This document shows positions 7,445 to 15,877 of a stretch of DNA of 18,667 bases, one piece after another (within the stretch, counting starts at the first letter, position 1; every line of letters starts with the position of its first letter). The translations under genes and the position numbers were made by a program. This DNA is from an uncultured Caulobacteraceae bacterium (lineage in GTDB: Bacteria > Pseudomonadota > Alphaproteobacteria > Caulobacterales > Caulobacteraceae): positions 1 to 18,667 of the forward strand of contig CALEOQ010000261.1 of the NCBI GenBank assembly GCA_937910255.1, read 5' to 3'. The notes below the pieces were generated by a model. That model ran no database searches. It had not been told where the DNA came from and worked only from the letters and a program-made list of their open reading frames with translations.

Positions 7445-10324
7445 TTAGAACCGGTAGTTGAGGCCGAAGGTCACGGTGCGCCCGCTATAGGTGGCGCCCT
7501 CCAGATAGGACGAGCCCTCGCCGTAGCGCTCGTCGACGATCGGCTTGTCGCCGTCGTTCAAGAGATCGACCGCATTGACGAAGATACGCGCCTTGGGGGT
7601 CAGGGCGTAGCGGAACTGCCCGTCCAGCGAGCCATAGGGCTCCTCGACGATGCGGGTCCCATAGCTGGAGAACCGCACCGCCTGGCTGTCGCGCCAGCCA
7701 TAGGCCAGCGTCGCCTCGATCCCGTGCTTCTGATAGGTGACCGCGCCGGTGACGATCGTTTCCGGCGCGTTGAAGAAGTCACCGCCGTCGATGCCCTCGA
7801 CCCCCGTATCGGCGTCGCTCCTCTGGAAGGTGGCGTTGGCGTAGACACCGAGGCCATTCCAGGCGCCGGGAAGTTCGATGAACTGTCGGACCAGGTTGAA
7901 CTCCGCCCCATAGACGGTGGCGTCCTCGCCATTGGCGTAGGTGACGATGTCGTCGATGACCTTGCCGGCCAGGCGAGGATCGTTCTCGAAGCGCGACCGG
8001 TCGCCCTCGGCCTCGATGGCGATGCCGCTGAAGATGAAGCGCTCGATCCGCTTGTAGTAGACGCCGGCCGAGATCACCCCGATCGAGCCGAAGTAACGCT
8101 CGACCCCCAGGTCGAAGTTGTAGGCGTAGGCCGGCTTCAGGCCCGGATTGCCGATGGTGACATCGACCTCGCCGTCATCCTCCTCGATCTCGGTGGCGCC
8201 CGAGATGAACAGCGGCTCGGGGCGGGCGATCGAGGTGAAGAAGGCCCCGCGGAACACGAGATCATCGGACGGGCGGTAGTTGACCTGAACCCGCGGCAGC
8301 CAGCTGGTGTAGTCGGCCTTTCCGGTGATCCGGCGGAACTGCGGGTCGGCGTCTTCAAGCTCGATCGCCTCCCAATTGTCCGACTCCACCCGCGCATGGT
8401 CCACCCGCAGGCCGCCGATCGCCTCCCAGGCGCCCCAGTCGGCCTTGGCCATGCCGTAGAGTGCGAAGACGTCCTCGCGGCTCTCATAGCTGTCGGCGTC
8501 CAGCGGGATCACGCCATCCTCGACATAGGCGTTCTCGAAGTCGGGATCGTTATCGACCAGTTGCTGCGAATAGGCGCGCCAGGCCTTCACCTGGTCGATG
8601 TTCAGCGACAGAAAGGCTGGGTAAGGCGCGCCTGTGACCGAAACATCCACCAGCGGACCAACGCCGAAGTCGGTCAGGCTGAGCGGCCCTTCCAACTCCA
8701 TCACATTGCCCTCTTTCAGCACGCGCTTGGACCGCTCGGCCTTGGCGCCGACCTTCACGCTGCGCAGCCAGTCGGAGGCCGGCTCATAGGTGACGTCGAG
8801 GTGGACGGCGTAGCGGCTGTTCTCCTGATCATCGATGTCGATGTCGTTGTAGCCGAGCTCATAGCCCGATGGATCGGCGATGCGGGCGACATCCGCCGCC
8901 GTGAGGTTTGGCCGGGGGAAGTCTCCCGAGCGGTCGTAGTCCAGCAGGTTGCTGTCCAGCTCGACCTCGAAAGCAACCTCATTGTCGAAGGGTTCGTTGC
9001 GCACGCCCGACGAGAAGCCGAGACCATACTCGTAGGTGAACGGTCCGGCGTGGGTCACGCCGCTCAGCACATAGGATTGTTGGGTGAGCTCGGTCTCCTC
9101 ATACTGATTGAAGATCGAGGCCGTGCCCGGCTCGGTCAGGATCAAGGCGCCGCCGTCGTCGTACTCGTCGGTCCCGGCCTCGAAATAGAGGGCGCGGCTG
9201 AGCTCCTGATCATAGAGCCGGTTATAGCTGCCCTTGAAGGTCAGCTCGGTGGCGTTGGAGATGGCCCAGTTCAGCGCCAGGTTGGCCGAGATGTTTTCCC
9301 GATCATCCTCGTACTGGGTGAGGTGGAACTGCAGCGGCGTGACGCCGGCGCCCGGATCATCCTCCTGATAGGCCAGATAGTCCTCGTCATTGTAGAAGAC
9401 GAAGCCCTGGGTCTTGCGCTTTGACCAGGCGGCTGAGACCAGCACGCCGAACTGCTGCTGATCGCCGAAGCGGCGCGCCGCCGTCGCCTGGATCATCGGG
9501 CTCGTCTCCCCGGCCAGGTCGTGGTGGAAGCCGCTCACGGTCAGGTCGAGGACAGGTCCGGCGAAGTCAAAGGCCGTCGCGGTCTCCAGCACCACGGCGC
9601 CGCCGATCCCATCGGCCTCGTGGTCGGGCAGCAGGGTCTTGTGTACGGTGATCGACGACAGGGCGGCGGTCTGGACCATGTCCAGGGGGACCCGTCGGTT
9701 TTCCTTCTCCGGCTGGGCGGCGTTCATCCCGTTGATCTGGGTGTTGTTCAGGCCGCTGTCCAAGCCGCGGATGGAGACATAGCGGCCTTCGCCGGCGACC
9801 ACCTCACGCTGGACCGAGACCCCAGGCATGCGGCGCAGGGATTCGGCGGCGTTCAGGTCGGGGAAGCGACCGGCCTGGTCGGCCGAGACGATGTTGCTGA
9901 TATTGTCGGCCGCGAACTGACGGCTCAGCGCCTGGGCCTGGGCGGCGCGCTGGCCGACGACCACCAGCTCGGACACGGCGGCGTCACCAAGGGTGGACAT
10001 TCGGTCGGCGCGCTCGCCGGCGGTGAGGGTCAAGGTCTCACGCCCCGTCGGCAAGCCCAGATACTGCAGGGTGAGGCTGTAGGCTCCCGGCGCCAGGGCG
10101 CCGAACCGGTAGCGGCCCTCGGAGTCGGTCACGGCGGTCTGGCCGGTCTCCTCGATGCGCACCCGCACCCCGGAGAGCGGCGCGCCGGTCTGGGCCTGGC
10201 GCACCACCCCGGCGAGCTGCGCCGGGGACGCCTGCGCCCAGGCCGCCGGAGCGCTGAAGACGGCCACCAGGACAGCGGTTGTCAGCATGAGGCCGCGAGA
10301 CCCCGTCGAATTGAAATGGACCAT
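7445..10324 (-). CDS. TonB-dependent receptor with N-terminal carboxypeptidase-regulatory-like domain
   Basis: Outer-membrane receptor of 959 residues. Residues 1-30 are a signal peptide ending AWA. Residues about 35-102 (LAGVVRQAQTGAPLSGVRV, then DSEGRYRFGALAPGAYSL) are a CarboxypepD_reg-like beta-sandwich, an N-terminal extension typical of some polymer/peptide receptors of the SusC or Caulobacter types. A TonB box-like segment, SELVVVG (118-124), precedes the plug (about 135-250, with RFPDLNAAESLRRMPGVSVQRE and RYVSIRGL). The barrel ends in TFGLNYRF with the terminal Phe. The ATG at 10324 has GGTGGGGG 7 nt upstream. As first gene of the cluster it precedes phoX by 17 nt, suggesting uptake of something PhoX processes or releases. 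It differs clearly from the receptor at 599-3178, which lacks this domain, so the two are not recent duplicates. Substrate unknown. Confidence 0.93.
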   Translation of the reverse strand: MVHFNSTGSRGLMLTTAVLVAVFSAPAAWAQASPAQLAGVVRQAQTGAPLSGVRVRIEETGQTAVTDSEGRYRFGALAPGAYSLTLQYLGLPTGRETLTLTAGERADRMSTLGDAAVSELVVVGQRAAQAQALSRQFAADNISNIVSADQAGRFPDLNAAESLRRMPGVSVQREVVAGEGRYVSIRGLDSGLNNTQINGMNAAQPEKENRRVPLDMVQTAALSSITVHKTLLPDHEADGIGGAVVLETATAFDFAGPVLDLTVSGFHHDLAGETSPMIQATAARRFGDQQQFGVLVSAAWSKRKTQGFVFYNDEDYLAYQEDDPGAGVTPLQFHLTQYEDDRENISANLALNWAISNATELTFKGSYNRLYDQELSRALYFEAGTDEYDDGGALILTEPGTASIFNQYEETELTQQSYVLSGVTHAGPFTYEYGLGFSSGVRNEPFDNEVAFEVELDSNLLDYDRSGDFPRPNLTAADVARIADPSGYELGYNDIDIDDQENSRYAVHLDVTYEPASDWLRSVKVGAKAERSKRVLKEGNVMELEGPLSLTDFGVGPLVDVSVTGAPYPAFLSLNIDQVKAWRAYSQQLVDNDPDFENAYVEDGVIPLDADSYESREDVFALYGMAKADWGAWEAIGGLRVDHARVESDNWEAIELEDADPQFRRITGKADYTSWLPRVQVNYRPSDDLVFRGAFFTSIARPEPLFISGATEIEEDDGEVDVTIGNPGLKPAYAYNFDLGVERYFGSIGVISAGVYYKRIERFIFSGIAIEAEGDRSRFENDPRLAGKVIDDIVTYANGEDATVYGAEFNLVRQFIELPGAWNGLGVYANATFQRSDADTGVEGIDGGDFFNAPETIVTGAVTYQKHGIEATLAYGWRDSQAVRFSSYGTRIVEEPYGSLDGQFRYALTPKARIFVNAVDLLNDGDKPIVDERYGEGSSYLEGATYSGRTVTFGLNYRF

Positions 10325-10336
10325 AGTTATCCCCCA

Positions 10337-10375
10337 CCCGCCACGCGGGCGCGGCGGCTCAAGCGGTCACACCGC
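10337..10375. promoter_or_regulatory. Two small palindromes with identical CAC centres in the receptor leader
   Basis: CCCGC-CAC-GCGGG (10337-10349) and GCGGT-CAC-ACCGC (10363-10375) are perfect 5-bp-arm palindromes with the same 3-nt centre, 26 bp apart centre to centre. They lie just upstream of the receptor gene's Shine-Dalgarno (10325-10335). They could be operator sites or leader hairpins affecting translation. Short palindromes arise easily in GC-rich DNA, so this is tentative. Confidence 0.25.
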
Positions 10376-10446
10376 GGATTTGAGTCTGATGCAGCCTCTA
10401 AGCCCTGGTTCAGGAACGTCCGCAGAAGCGCTCGCAAGGGGAGCGA

Positions 10447-10496
10447 CTGGCCATGCGGCCAGGCGGGCGGCGAAAGTTGCCGGTAAACTGCCCGGC
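10447..10496. terminator. Two hairpins, possible terminator region of the fliL operon
   Basis: GCCGG-TAAACTGC-CCGGC (10479-10496) and CTGGCC-ATGC-GGCCAG (10447-10462) are perfect inverted repeats 60-110 nt beyond the stop of the TPR gene, the last gene of the minus-strand flagellar operon. Neither is followed by a T tract on the minus strand, so termination is inferred only from position. Confidence 0.28.
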
Positions 10497-10558
10497 GGCT
10501 TTAACCGAAGTCCATGTCGTCTTTGTGAAGCTTGCGGGACAGGACCAGCGGCCCTCGT

Positions 10559-13498
10559 CTAGCCCTGCTTGGGCGGGGCGCCGGCGTCGGCGGTCTTGGC
10601 CGTATCGGGGGCGGCCTGGCGGAACTTTTCCTTCATGCGCGCCACCCAGCCGGAGAAGGCCTCATTGTCGGCGGTCATGCGCCCGAACTCCCCCACCCCG
10701 ATGCGGCCCGTGGCCACGCCGGTCAGGGCCACGCGAAGCGCCTCGGGATTGCGGGCCTTGTCGAGGAACGGCGCGTAGCGGCTCTCCATCCGGGCCAGGG
10801 CCTCGTCGTCGCCGGCCAGGCTGAAGGCGACGCCGGCCCGCAGCAGCTTGCCTTCGTCCTCGATGGAAAGCGGCGCCTGGCTCTTCCAGCGCTCCCCCAG
10901 CGAGGCTTCGAACAGCTTGCCGGCTTCAGGCCAGTCCTTCTGCTTCCAGACGATCTCGGCGCGCAGGTCACGGGCCTCGGTCGACTCGTCCCGGGCCAGG
11001 ACTTCCAGGGCGTGATCCAGCCGGCCAAGATCCGAAAGCGCGCGGGCCTCGATCAGCCGGCGGTCGCGGTTCAGGGCGGTGGGCAGAACGGTCGAACGGG
11101 AGCCATTGATGGCGATCAGCGCCTGTTCGGGCCGGCGATCCATCAGATAGATCAGGGCCAGGTCCGTGGCCACCTGCGCGCGGGGCACGCCGTCCAGGCG
11201 GTGGTCGACCTGATAGGACAGCAGGTCGGCGGCCTGGTTCAGCAGGTCCACGTCCACCAGCCGGCGGACCAGCCGACGGACCATCATGTCGCCATCAACG
11301 CCGAGCGGCGTCAGGTCCTTGAAGTCGAAGAACAGGGCCAGCGCCTGCACCGGCTCCAGCCCATCGGCCAGGCCCTCCAGGAACAGGGCGCGGAAGGCGG
11401 CCGACAGGTCTGCCTGCAGCCCGATGGCCTCCGGCAGGTCCGGCAGCCGCTGGCCCGCCGAACGCAGGGCCTCCAGCGCCTCGCGATAGCGGCCCTGGGT
11501 CAGATAGAGCCGGCCCAGCGCCCGGATCGTGGCCAGTTCGGTGGCGTCGCCTCGCCAGCGGAACCGCAGACTGTCATAGGCCGCCGCCGCCTGGATCGGG
11601 GTGATCGCGCCCTCTTCGAAGCGGATGCGGGTGGCCGCCAGCAGGGCGGGCGCGGCGATATGGTCCAGCGGCGCGGTGGCGACCGCCTGATAGATGCGCA
11701 GCGCCCGTCCGGTCTGGCCCTCCTGCTCGGCCAGCTGGGCCTGCAACAGGCGCGCCTTGAGCTCCTCGACCGCGTCGGTGTCCTCGTCCAGGGCCATGCG
11801 GATGCGGGTGCTGGCCCCATCCAGATCGTCCAGGGCCAGGGCCGCCTTGGCGTCGGCGCGGGCGAAGCGGGCGCGCCACACGGCGGGAAACTGGTTGTAG
11901 GCCGCAGCCCCGGCGGCGAACTCCCGCCGCGCCTCGGGCCACTGGGCGGTCTCGCCGGCCAGATAGGCCCGCCACAGGGCCGCTGACGGCTCGTCGGCCA
12001 GCACCGGCGAAGAGAAGTCGGCCGCCGCCTCCTTGTAGCGCCGGGCCATGACCCGGGACATGCCCCGCAGGCCGCGGAACTCGGCGTCGTTCATCAGTTG
12101 CGGGTGCTGGCGCGCCACGTCGTTGAGCACGCCGATGGCCTCGAAGGCGAGGTCCGAGCCCACCAGGAAGCGGGCCAGGGCCATGCGGGCGGCCACCTTG
12201 CTCTCGGCGCCCTCGATCCCCTCCTCGGCCGCCGCCGTCACCAGGGCGTTGTAGCGCGCGAGGAATCCGCCGGACCCGGTCTTGGGCCAGTTGTCATAGT
12301 CGATGAGGGCCGGCCTGCCGGCCGGCTGCGGCGCGCCGCTCGGAACCTCCCGGCGGTTGGCGATGGCCGAGGGTGACGACAGCGCCAGGCCCGCCGGCCG
12401 GCCGATGGCCACCAGATCCCCCTGCCGCGTGAGGGTGATGTCCTCGGCGAAGCTCTCCATCGCCAGGCCCTGAACCGAGGGCAGCAGGGACATCTGCACG
12501 AACTCGCGCCGTGACAGCAGCCCCTTGGGCGGGCCAAGCGCGGTGGCCACGGTGAGCGTGTCGCCGACCATCGGGTCGGGAATGCGGACGATGCGGGTGA
12601 CGCCGGACACCGCCGCGGTCAGGGCGGCCGGGCCGCCGGTCTCGTCCCGGCGTACGCGGATCGGCGTCGGCTGGGCCTGGGCGCCTGGCCCCAGGGCGAC
12701 CGTCCAGGTGGCGCCCTCGCTGATCACGAACACCGGCGTGTTCACCGGGCTCGAAATGCGGAGGGCCGAATAGTCGGGGCCGCGGAAAGCCTCCATCCGG
12801 CCAAACTGCCGAAGACCCCGAGGCGCGCGGGTCACATCCAGGCGGGCGGCCGCATCGAACACCACCCAGACAGCGTCGCCGCGGCGGAACACCGCAGCCC
12901 CCGTCGGCGCGGCCCAGGGGAATCTGAGCAGCACCTGGGCGCCCTGCAGCTTGGCGTCGAGGCGCACCACGCCATCGGCAGGAACCGGATTGGGCCGGAC
13001 GGGGTCCGGCTCCAGGGCCGCAGCCTGCGCCGGGGCCGGGAGGCCAGGAGCAGATGTGGCCGGCGCCTCGGCCACCTCCGAGGGCGGGAAGATGTTGACG
13101 AAGGCCGCTCCATCCGCCTGGCCCACCCGGGCCTCTGCGCCCTCTTCCAGGATCAGGTCCAACTCCAGAACGCCGCCCACATGGCGGGCCTCGGCGCTCT
13201 TGAGCCATTTGGGCGGGGAGACGCGCAGCCGCGTCATGTCCGGTTCGGCGTCGCGGCTGAAGCGCAGGGTCACCACCTGGCCAGCCTGGCGGCTGGTCAT
13301 GCGCGCCTGGCCGCGCCATTGGAACTCGATGCGCGAGAAGCCCCGCGCCTGGGCGACACGCACCTGAAGGGGATTGGCGTTCGCCGCCGACGCCGCCTTG
13401 GGGCTCGCCGTCTGGGCCGACAACCCCGCCGGGGCGGCGGCCGTGGCGGCGATGCAGGCCGCTGCGACGCCGGTATGGAGGGCCCGCCGGAGGTTCAC
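10559..13498 (-). CDS. Large exported TPR protein of the flagellar operon, function unknown
   Basis: 979 residues; I do not recognise a characterised function. A signal peptide (about 1-28, MNLRRALHTGVAAACIAA...) predicts export. Two beta-rich, AMIN-like segments follow (about 44-138 and 175-285: LQVRVAQARGFSRIEFQWRG, and later VVRLDAKLQGAQVLLRFPW), separated by an Ala/Pro-rich linker (140-172). From about 430 to 935 the protein is alpha-helical with degenerate tetratricopeptide-like repeats (for example WRAYLAGETAQWPEARREFA and LGRLYLTQGRYREALEALRS). The tail is short and charged. Translation starts at GTG 13498, 4 nt after the motE-like stop and with no strong Shine-Dalgarno, so translational coupling is likely. 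Position at the end of a fliL-fliM-pflI-motE operon suggests a periplasmic motor or cell-envelope scaffold role. I recall a TPR protein in this place in Caulobacter but no published role. Confidence 0.8.
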   Translation of the reverse strand: MNLRRALHTGVAAACIAATAAAPAGLSAQTASPKAASAANANPLQVRVAQARGFSRIEFQWRGQARMTSRQAGQVVTLRFSRDAEPDMTRLRVSPPKWLKSAEARHVGGVLELDLILEEGAEARVGQADGAAFVNIFPPSEVAEAPATSAPGLPAPAQAAALEPDPVRPNPVPADGVVRLDAKLQGAQVLLRFPWAAPTGAAVFRRGDAVWVVFDAAARLDVTRAPRGLRQFGRMEAFRGPDYSALRISSPVNTPVFVISEGATWTVALGPGAQAQPTPIRVRRDETGGPAALTAAVSGVTRIVRIPDPMVGDTLTVATALGPPKGLLSRREFVQMSLLPSVQGLAMESFAEDITLTRQGDLVAIGRPAGLALSSPSAIANRREVPSGAPQPAGRPALIDYDNWPKTGSGGFLARYNALVTAAAEEGIEGAESKVAARMALARFLVGSDLAFEAIGVLNDVARQHPQLMNDAEFRGLRGMSRVMARRYKEAAADFSSPVLADEPSAALWRAYLAGETAQWPEARREFAAGAAAYNQFPAVWRARFARADAKAALALDDLDGASTRIRMALDEDTDAVEELKARLLQAQLAEQEGQTGRALRIYQAVATAPLDHIAAPALLAATRIRFEEGAITPIQAAAAYDSLRFRWRGDATELATIRALGRLYLTQGRYREALEALRSAGQRLPDLPEAIGLQADLSAAFRALFLEGLADGLEPVQALALFFDFKDLTPLGVDGDMMVRRLVRRLVDVDLLNQAADLLSYQVDHRLDGVPRAQVATDLALIYLMDRRPEQALIAINGSRSTVLPTALNRDRRLIEARALSDLGRLDHALEVLARDESTEARDLRAEIVWKQKDWPEAGKLFEASLGERWKSQAPLSIEDEGKLLRAGVAFSLAGDDEALARMESRYAPFLDKARNPEALRVALTGVATGRIGVGEFGRMTADNEAFSGWVARMKEKFRQAAPDTAKTADAGAPPKQG

Positions 13499-13502
13499 GG
13501 GA

Positions 13503-14270
13503 TCAGGCGCCGGCCTTGGCCGCCGGCGCGGCGGCGGTGGGCGCCGCGGCGGCGGCCTGGGCCTCGGTCTTCTCCAGGGCCTGACCCAGGGTGCGGGCGG
13601 TGTCGAAGCGGCTGGCCAGGCTTTCGGTCAGCTTCTTGGCCTCGTTCGGCGGCATGGCCGCCAGCATGGCCGAGAGGGCGCGTTCCTTCATGGCCGCAGC
13701 GATCGGCAGGCGCACGGAGTCGTCCAGCACGGTCATGCGCGCCGCGGAATCCTTGGGCTTCATGGTCTCGAAGACCTTGACCATCCGCGCGACCTCGGCG
13801 TTTTCCGCCGCGTCGGCCTGGCCCATCAGCCCCTCGATATCGCTCTTCAGGCCGTTCAGCGCCTTGACCTTGGCGTCCAGCTTGGCCTCGGCCGCGGCCA
13901 TCAGGGCGAGTTGGGTCTCCATGGACTCCTCGCGGGCGTCCAGCTGGCCCCGCCGTTCGCCGAGGCTCTGCAACACCTGCAGCTCGGCCGGCGACAGGCC
14001 AGCCTCGCGGGCCAGCTCGGCCGCCGTCGGCGCGCAGGCCTGGACCGGCTTGGGGATCGAAGACGTCGCCGCGGCGTCCGCGCCCTCGCCCGTGGGGGCG
14101 ACCGCGGTTTCCGCCTTCTCCTCAGACGCCTGGCCCACGGCCTCTTCGGCAAAGGCCCGGGCCCCGGAGACCAGTTCCGGCAAGGACTCGGCGCCGGCCA
14201 GCGCATTTACCACCAGCACTCCGCCAATGGCGACGCCGACGATGGGCAGGATGCGGGGAACAGACTTCAT
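13503..14270 (-). CDS. motE: MotE-like flagellar motor protein
   Basis: 255 residues. An N-terminal membrane anchor or signal (about 6-27, ILPIVGVAIGGVLVVNALAG) precedes an Ala/Glu-rich linker, a coiled coil (about 95-160, with LGERRGQLDAREESMETQL) and a MgtE-N-like helical domain (about 165-230, ending MPPNEAKKLTESL). This layout is that of rhizobial MotE, a periplasmic chaperone needed for MotC stability and torque. An Ala/Pro tail closes the protein. The ATG overlaps the upstream pflI-like stop by 4 nt (ATGA), and the downstream TPR gene starts 4 nt after its stop. No MotC is visible in the window, so the partner may be encoded elsewhere or be the adjacent TPR protein (inference). Family assignment rests on architecture and context. 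Confidence 0.7.
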   Translation of the reverse strand: MKSVPRILPIVGVAIGGVLVVNALAGAESLPELVSGARAFAEEAVGQASEEKAETAVAPTGEGADAAATSSIPKPVQACAPTAAELAREAGLSPAELQVLQSLGERRGQLDAREESMETQLALMAAAEAKLDAKVKALNGLKSDIEGLMGQADAAENAEVARMVKVFETMKPKDSAARMTVLDDSVRLPIAAAMKERALSAMLAAMPPNEAKKLTESLASRFDTARTLGQALEKTEAQAAAAAPTAAAPAAKAGA

Positions 14271-14785
14271 CGGCGGGCCCTGCGCATTTCGCCCTCGCCG
14301 GCGGCGTCGGGACTGTCGAACAGATCGTCTTCCAGGGCCCGCGCCATGCGCGAGACCGGCTGACCAATGGGGCGGGACAGAGGTCGGGCGGGCCGCTCTG
14401 GCTCAGCCCGCGGACGGGCGGGACGCAGCTCATGGGCGCCCGACAGCAGAGAGCCCAGACGGCGGTCGGCGGCGCGCTCGGCCTCTTCGGCCTGATGCAG
14501 GGCCGGACCTTCCTTGATCTGGCGCTCCAGGCGGGTGGACAGCTGGCGGGCCTCCGACACCCGGTCGCCCAGGGTTTCAGCGGCCTCGTCGGTGGCGGCG
14601 CGCAGGTCGGCCAGACCCTGTTCGGCCCGGCGGGCGGCGGCGTCCAGATCGGCCACCGCCTGGGCGAAGCCCTCATGGCTGTCGCGCAGGGCCTTGAGCC
14701 GGCGGTTCAGCCGCCAACCCATGATCAGGGCCGCGGCCAGGAGCACCGCCAGAAGCAGGTTCATGGAGATCGCCACCAGACTCAT
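14267..14785 (-). CDS. pflI: DUF6468/PflI-like flagellar positioning protein
   Basis: 172 residues. A single membrane helix at the extreme N-terminus (about 4-24, AISMNLLLAVLLAAALIMGW) is followed by basic residues (RLNRRLK), then a long coiled coil (about 30-105) and a Pro/Arg-rich tail (122-150, RPARPRAEPERPARPLSRP). This bitopic layout and the place directly after fliM match Caulobacter PflI, which influences where the flagellum is placed at the pole. The start overlaps the fliM stop by one base (TGATG) and the end overlaps the motE-like start by four. Sequence identity to PflI could not be checked, so the symbol is given on context and architecture. Confidence 0.62.
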   Translation of the reverse strand: MSLVAISMNLLLAVLLAAALIMGWRLNRRLKALRDSHEGFAQAVADLDAAARRAEQGLADLRAATDEAAETLGDRVSEARQLSTRLERQIKEGPALHQAEEAERAADRRLGSLLSGAHELRPARPRAEPERPARPLSRPIGQPVSRMARALEDDLFDSPDAAGEGEMRRARR

Positions 14786-15846
14786 CAGATCCTCTGCACG
14801 GCTTTGCGGGCCTGCGGCGAGAGCGGCGCCTCGACGCGGACGGCGATGTTGTGATTGCGGCGGCCCATATGGCCGCGGGTCAGGGGGATGGACCCGGCCC
14901 TCAGCTCCACCGGCGATTCCGGGGTGGCGTTGAGGGTGATGGTGTCGCCCACCTGCAGGTTCAGGAGTTGCTGCAGCGGGATCTGCAGTTCGTCCAGGAC
15001 GCAGCGAACCTCCATCTGGGTGGTCCAGAGCTCGGTGGCCAGGTGGCCTTCCCAGATGTTGTCGCGGCCGAACTTCTCGCCCATGAACTGCTGCAGCAGC
15101 ATCTTGCGGATGGGCTCCAGGGTCGCATAGGGCAGCAGCAGCTCGATGCGCCCGCCACGGTCTTCCATGTCGATGCGCAGCTTCACCAGGATGGCGGCGT
15201 TGGCCGGCCGGGCGATGGCGGCGAAGCGGGGATTGGTCTCCAGCCGGTCGAGCACGAAGGAGACCGGCGTCAGGGGCTCGAAGGCCGCACGGGCGTCAGC
15301 GAGCACCACCTCGACCATCCGCTGGACCAGCACCCGCTCGATGGTGGTGTAGGGCCGGCCCTCGATGCGCATGGCCGCCGTGCCACGGCGGCCCCCGAGC
15401 AGCACATCGACGATGGAGTAGATCAGGTTGGAGTCGACCGTCAGCAGGCCGTAATTCTCCAGCTCCTCGGCCTTGAACACCGCCAGGATGGCCGGCAGCG
15501 GGATAGAGTTCAGATAGTCGCCAAACCGGATCGACGAGATGTTGTCGAGACTGACCTCGACATTGTCCGAGGTGAAGTTGCGCAGGGACGTCGTCATCAA
15601 CCGCACCAGGCGGTCGAAGACGATTTCCAGCATCGGCAGGCGCTCATAGGAGACCAGGGCCGAATTGATGATCGCGCGGATGCCCGTGCGCTCCGACGCC
15701 TCGTCGTCGGACAGATCGAAGCCCAGCAGGCTGTCGATTTCATCCTGATTGAGGATGCGCTCGGCCCCGGCGAAGGGATCGGCCTCGGCCGACGCGCCCC
15801 AGGCTTCCGCGCCGTTCTCCTCAGTCATGTCGCTGTCGTCTGCCAT
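14785..15846 (-). CDS. fliM: Flagellar motor switch protein FliM
   Basis: C-ring protein that receives phospho-CheY and, with FliG and FliN, sets rotation direction. It has 353 residues, normal for the family. Residues 31-43 (ILNQDEIDSLLGF) are the conserved CheY-P-binding peptide. The CheC/X-like middle domain (about 55-240) includes YERLPMLEIVFDRLVRLMTTSLRN-type sequence. The C-terminal SpoA (FliN-like) domain (about 265-350) holds LQIPLQQLLNLQVGDTITL. The ATG at 15846 is used here; Met7 (15828) is an alternative, and neither has a strong Shine-Dalgarno. The gene lies 31 nt after fliL, and its TGA overlaps the next ATG. In Caulobacter fliL and fliM form an early (class II) flagellar operon. 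Confidence 0.97.
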   Translation of the reverse strand: MADDSDMTEENGAEAWGASAEADPFAGAERILNQDEIDSLLGFDLSDDEASERTGIRAIINSALVSYERLPMLEIVFDRLVRLMTTSLRNFTSDNVEVSLDNISSIRFGDYLNSIPLPAILAVFKAEELENYGLLTVDSNLIYSIVDVLLGGRRGTAAMRIEGRPYTTIERVLVQRMVEVVLADARAAFEPLTPVSFVLDRLETNPRFAAIARPANAAILVKLRIDMEDRGGRIELLLPYATLEPIRKMLLQQFMGEKFGRDNIWEGHLATELWTTQMEVRCVLDELQIPLQQLLNLQVGDTITLNATPESPVELRAGSIPLTRGHMGRRNHNIAVRVEAPLSPQARKAVQRI

Positions 15847-15877
15847 GGCGAAAGCTCAACCGTCCGCGAACTGCGGA

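Larger units (their letters stand above)
10325..10558. other. Intergenic region between the flagellar operon end and the receptor/phoX cluster
   Basis: About 234 bp with no convincing gene. It is less GC-biased than its surroundings and contains the two palindromes above, one GAGTC site at 10382-10386 (CcrM-type GANTC), and the two hairpins listed separately. I searched it by eye for a Pho box or a sigma-70 promoter for the receptor and found none I would defend. Confidence 0.6.

Noticed and set aside
7724..9424. 566-codon plus-strand open frame opposite the second receptor
   Set aside because: It is a shadow of a well-supported TonB receptor gene, with no ribosome site, domain or signal peptide.
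10325..10558. Pho box or sigma-70 promoter for the receptor-phoX cluster
   Set aside because: No pair of CTGTCAT-like repeats on an 11-bp period and no convincing -35/-10 pair could be found by eye on the minus strand.
10532..11986. 484-codon plus-strand frame opposite the TPR gene
   Set aside because: It is Gln/Gly/Leu-rich antisense sequence with no recognisable family. The minus-strand gene is continuous with the flagellar operon.
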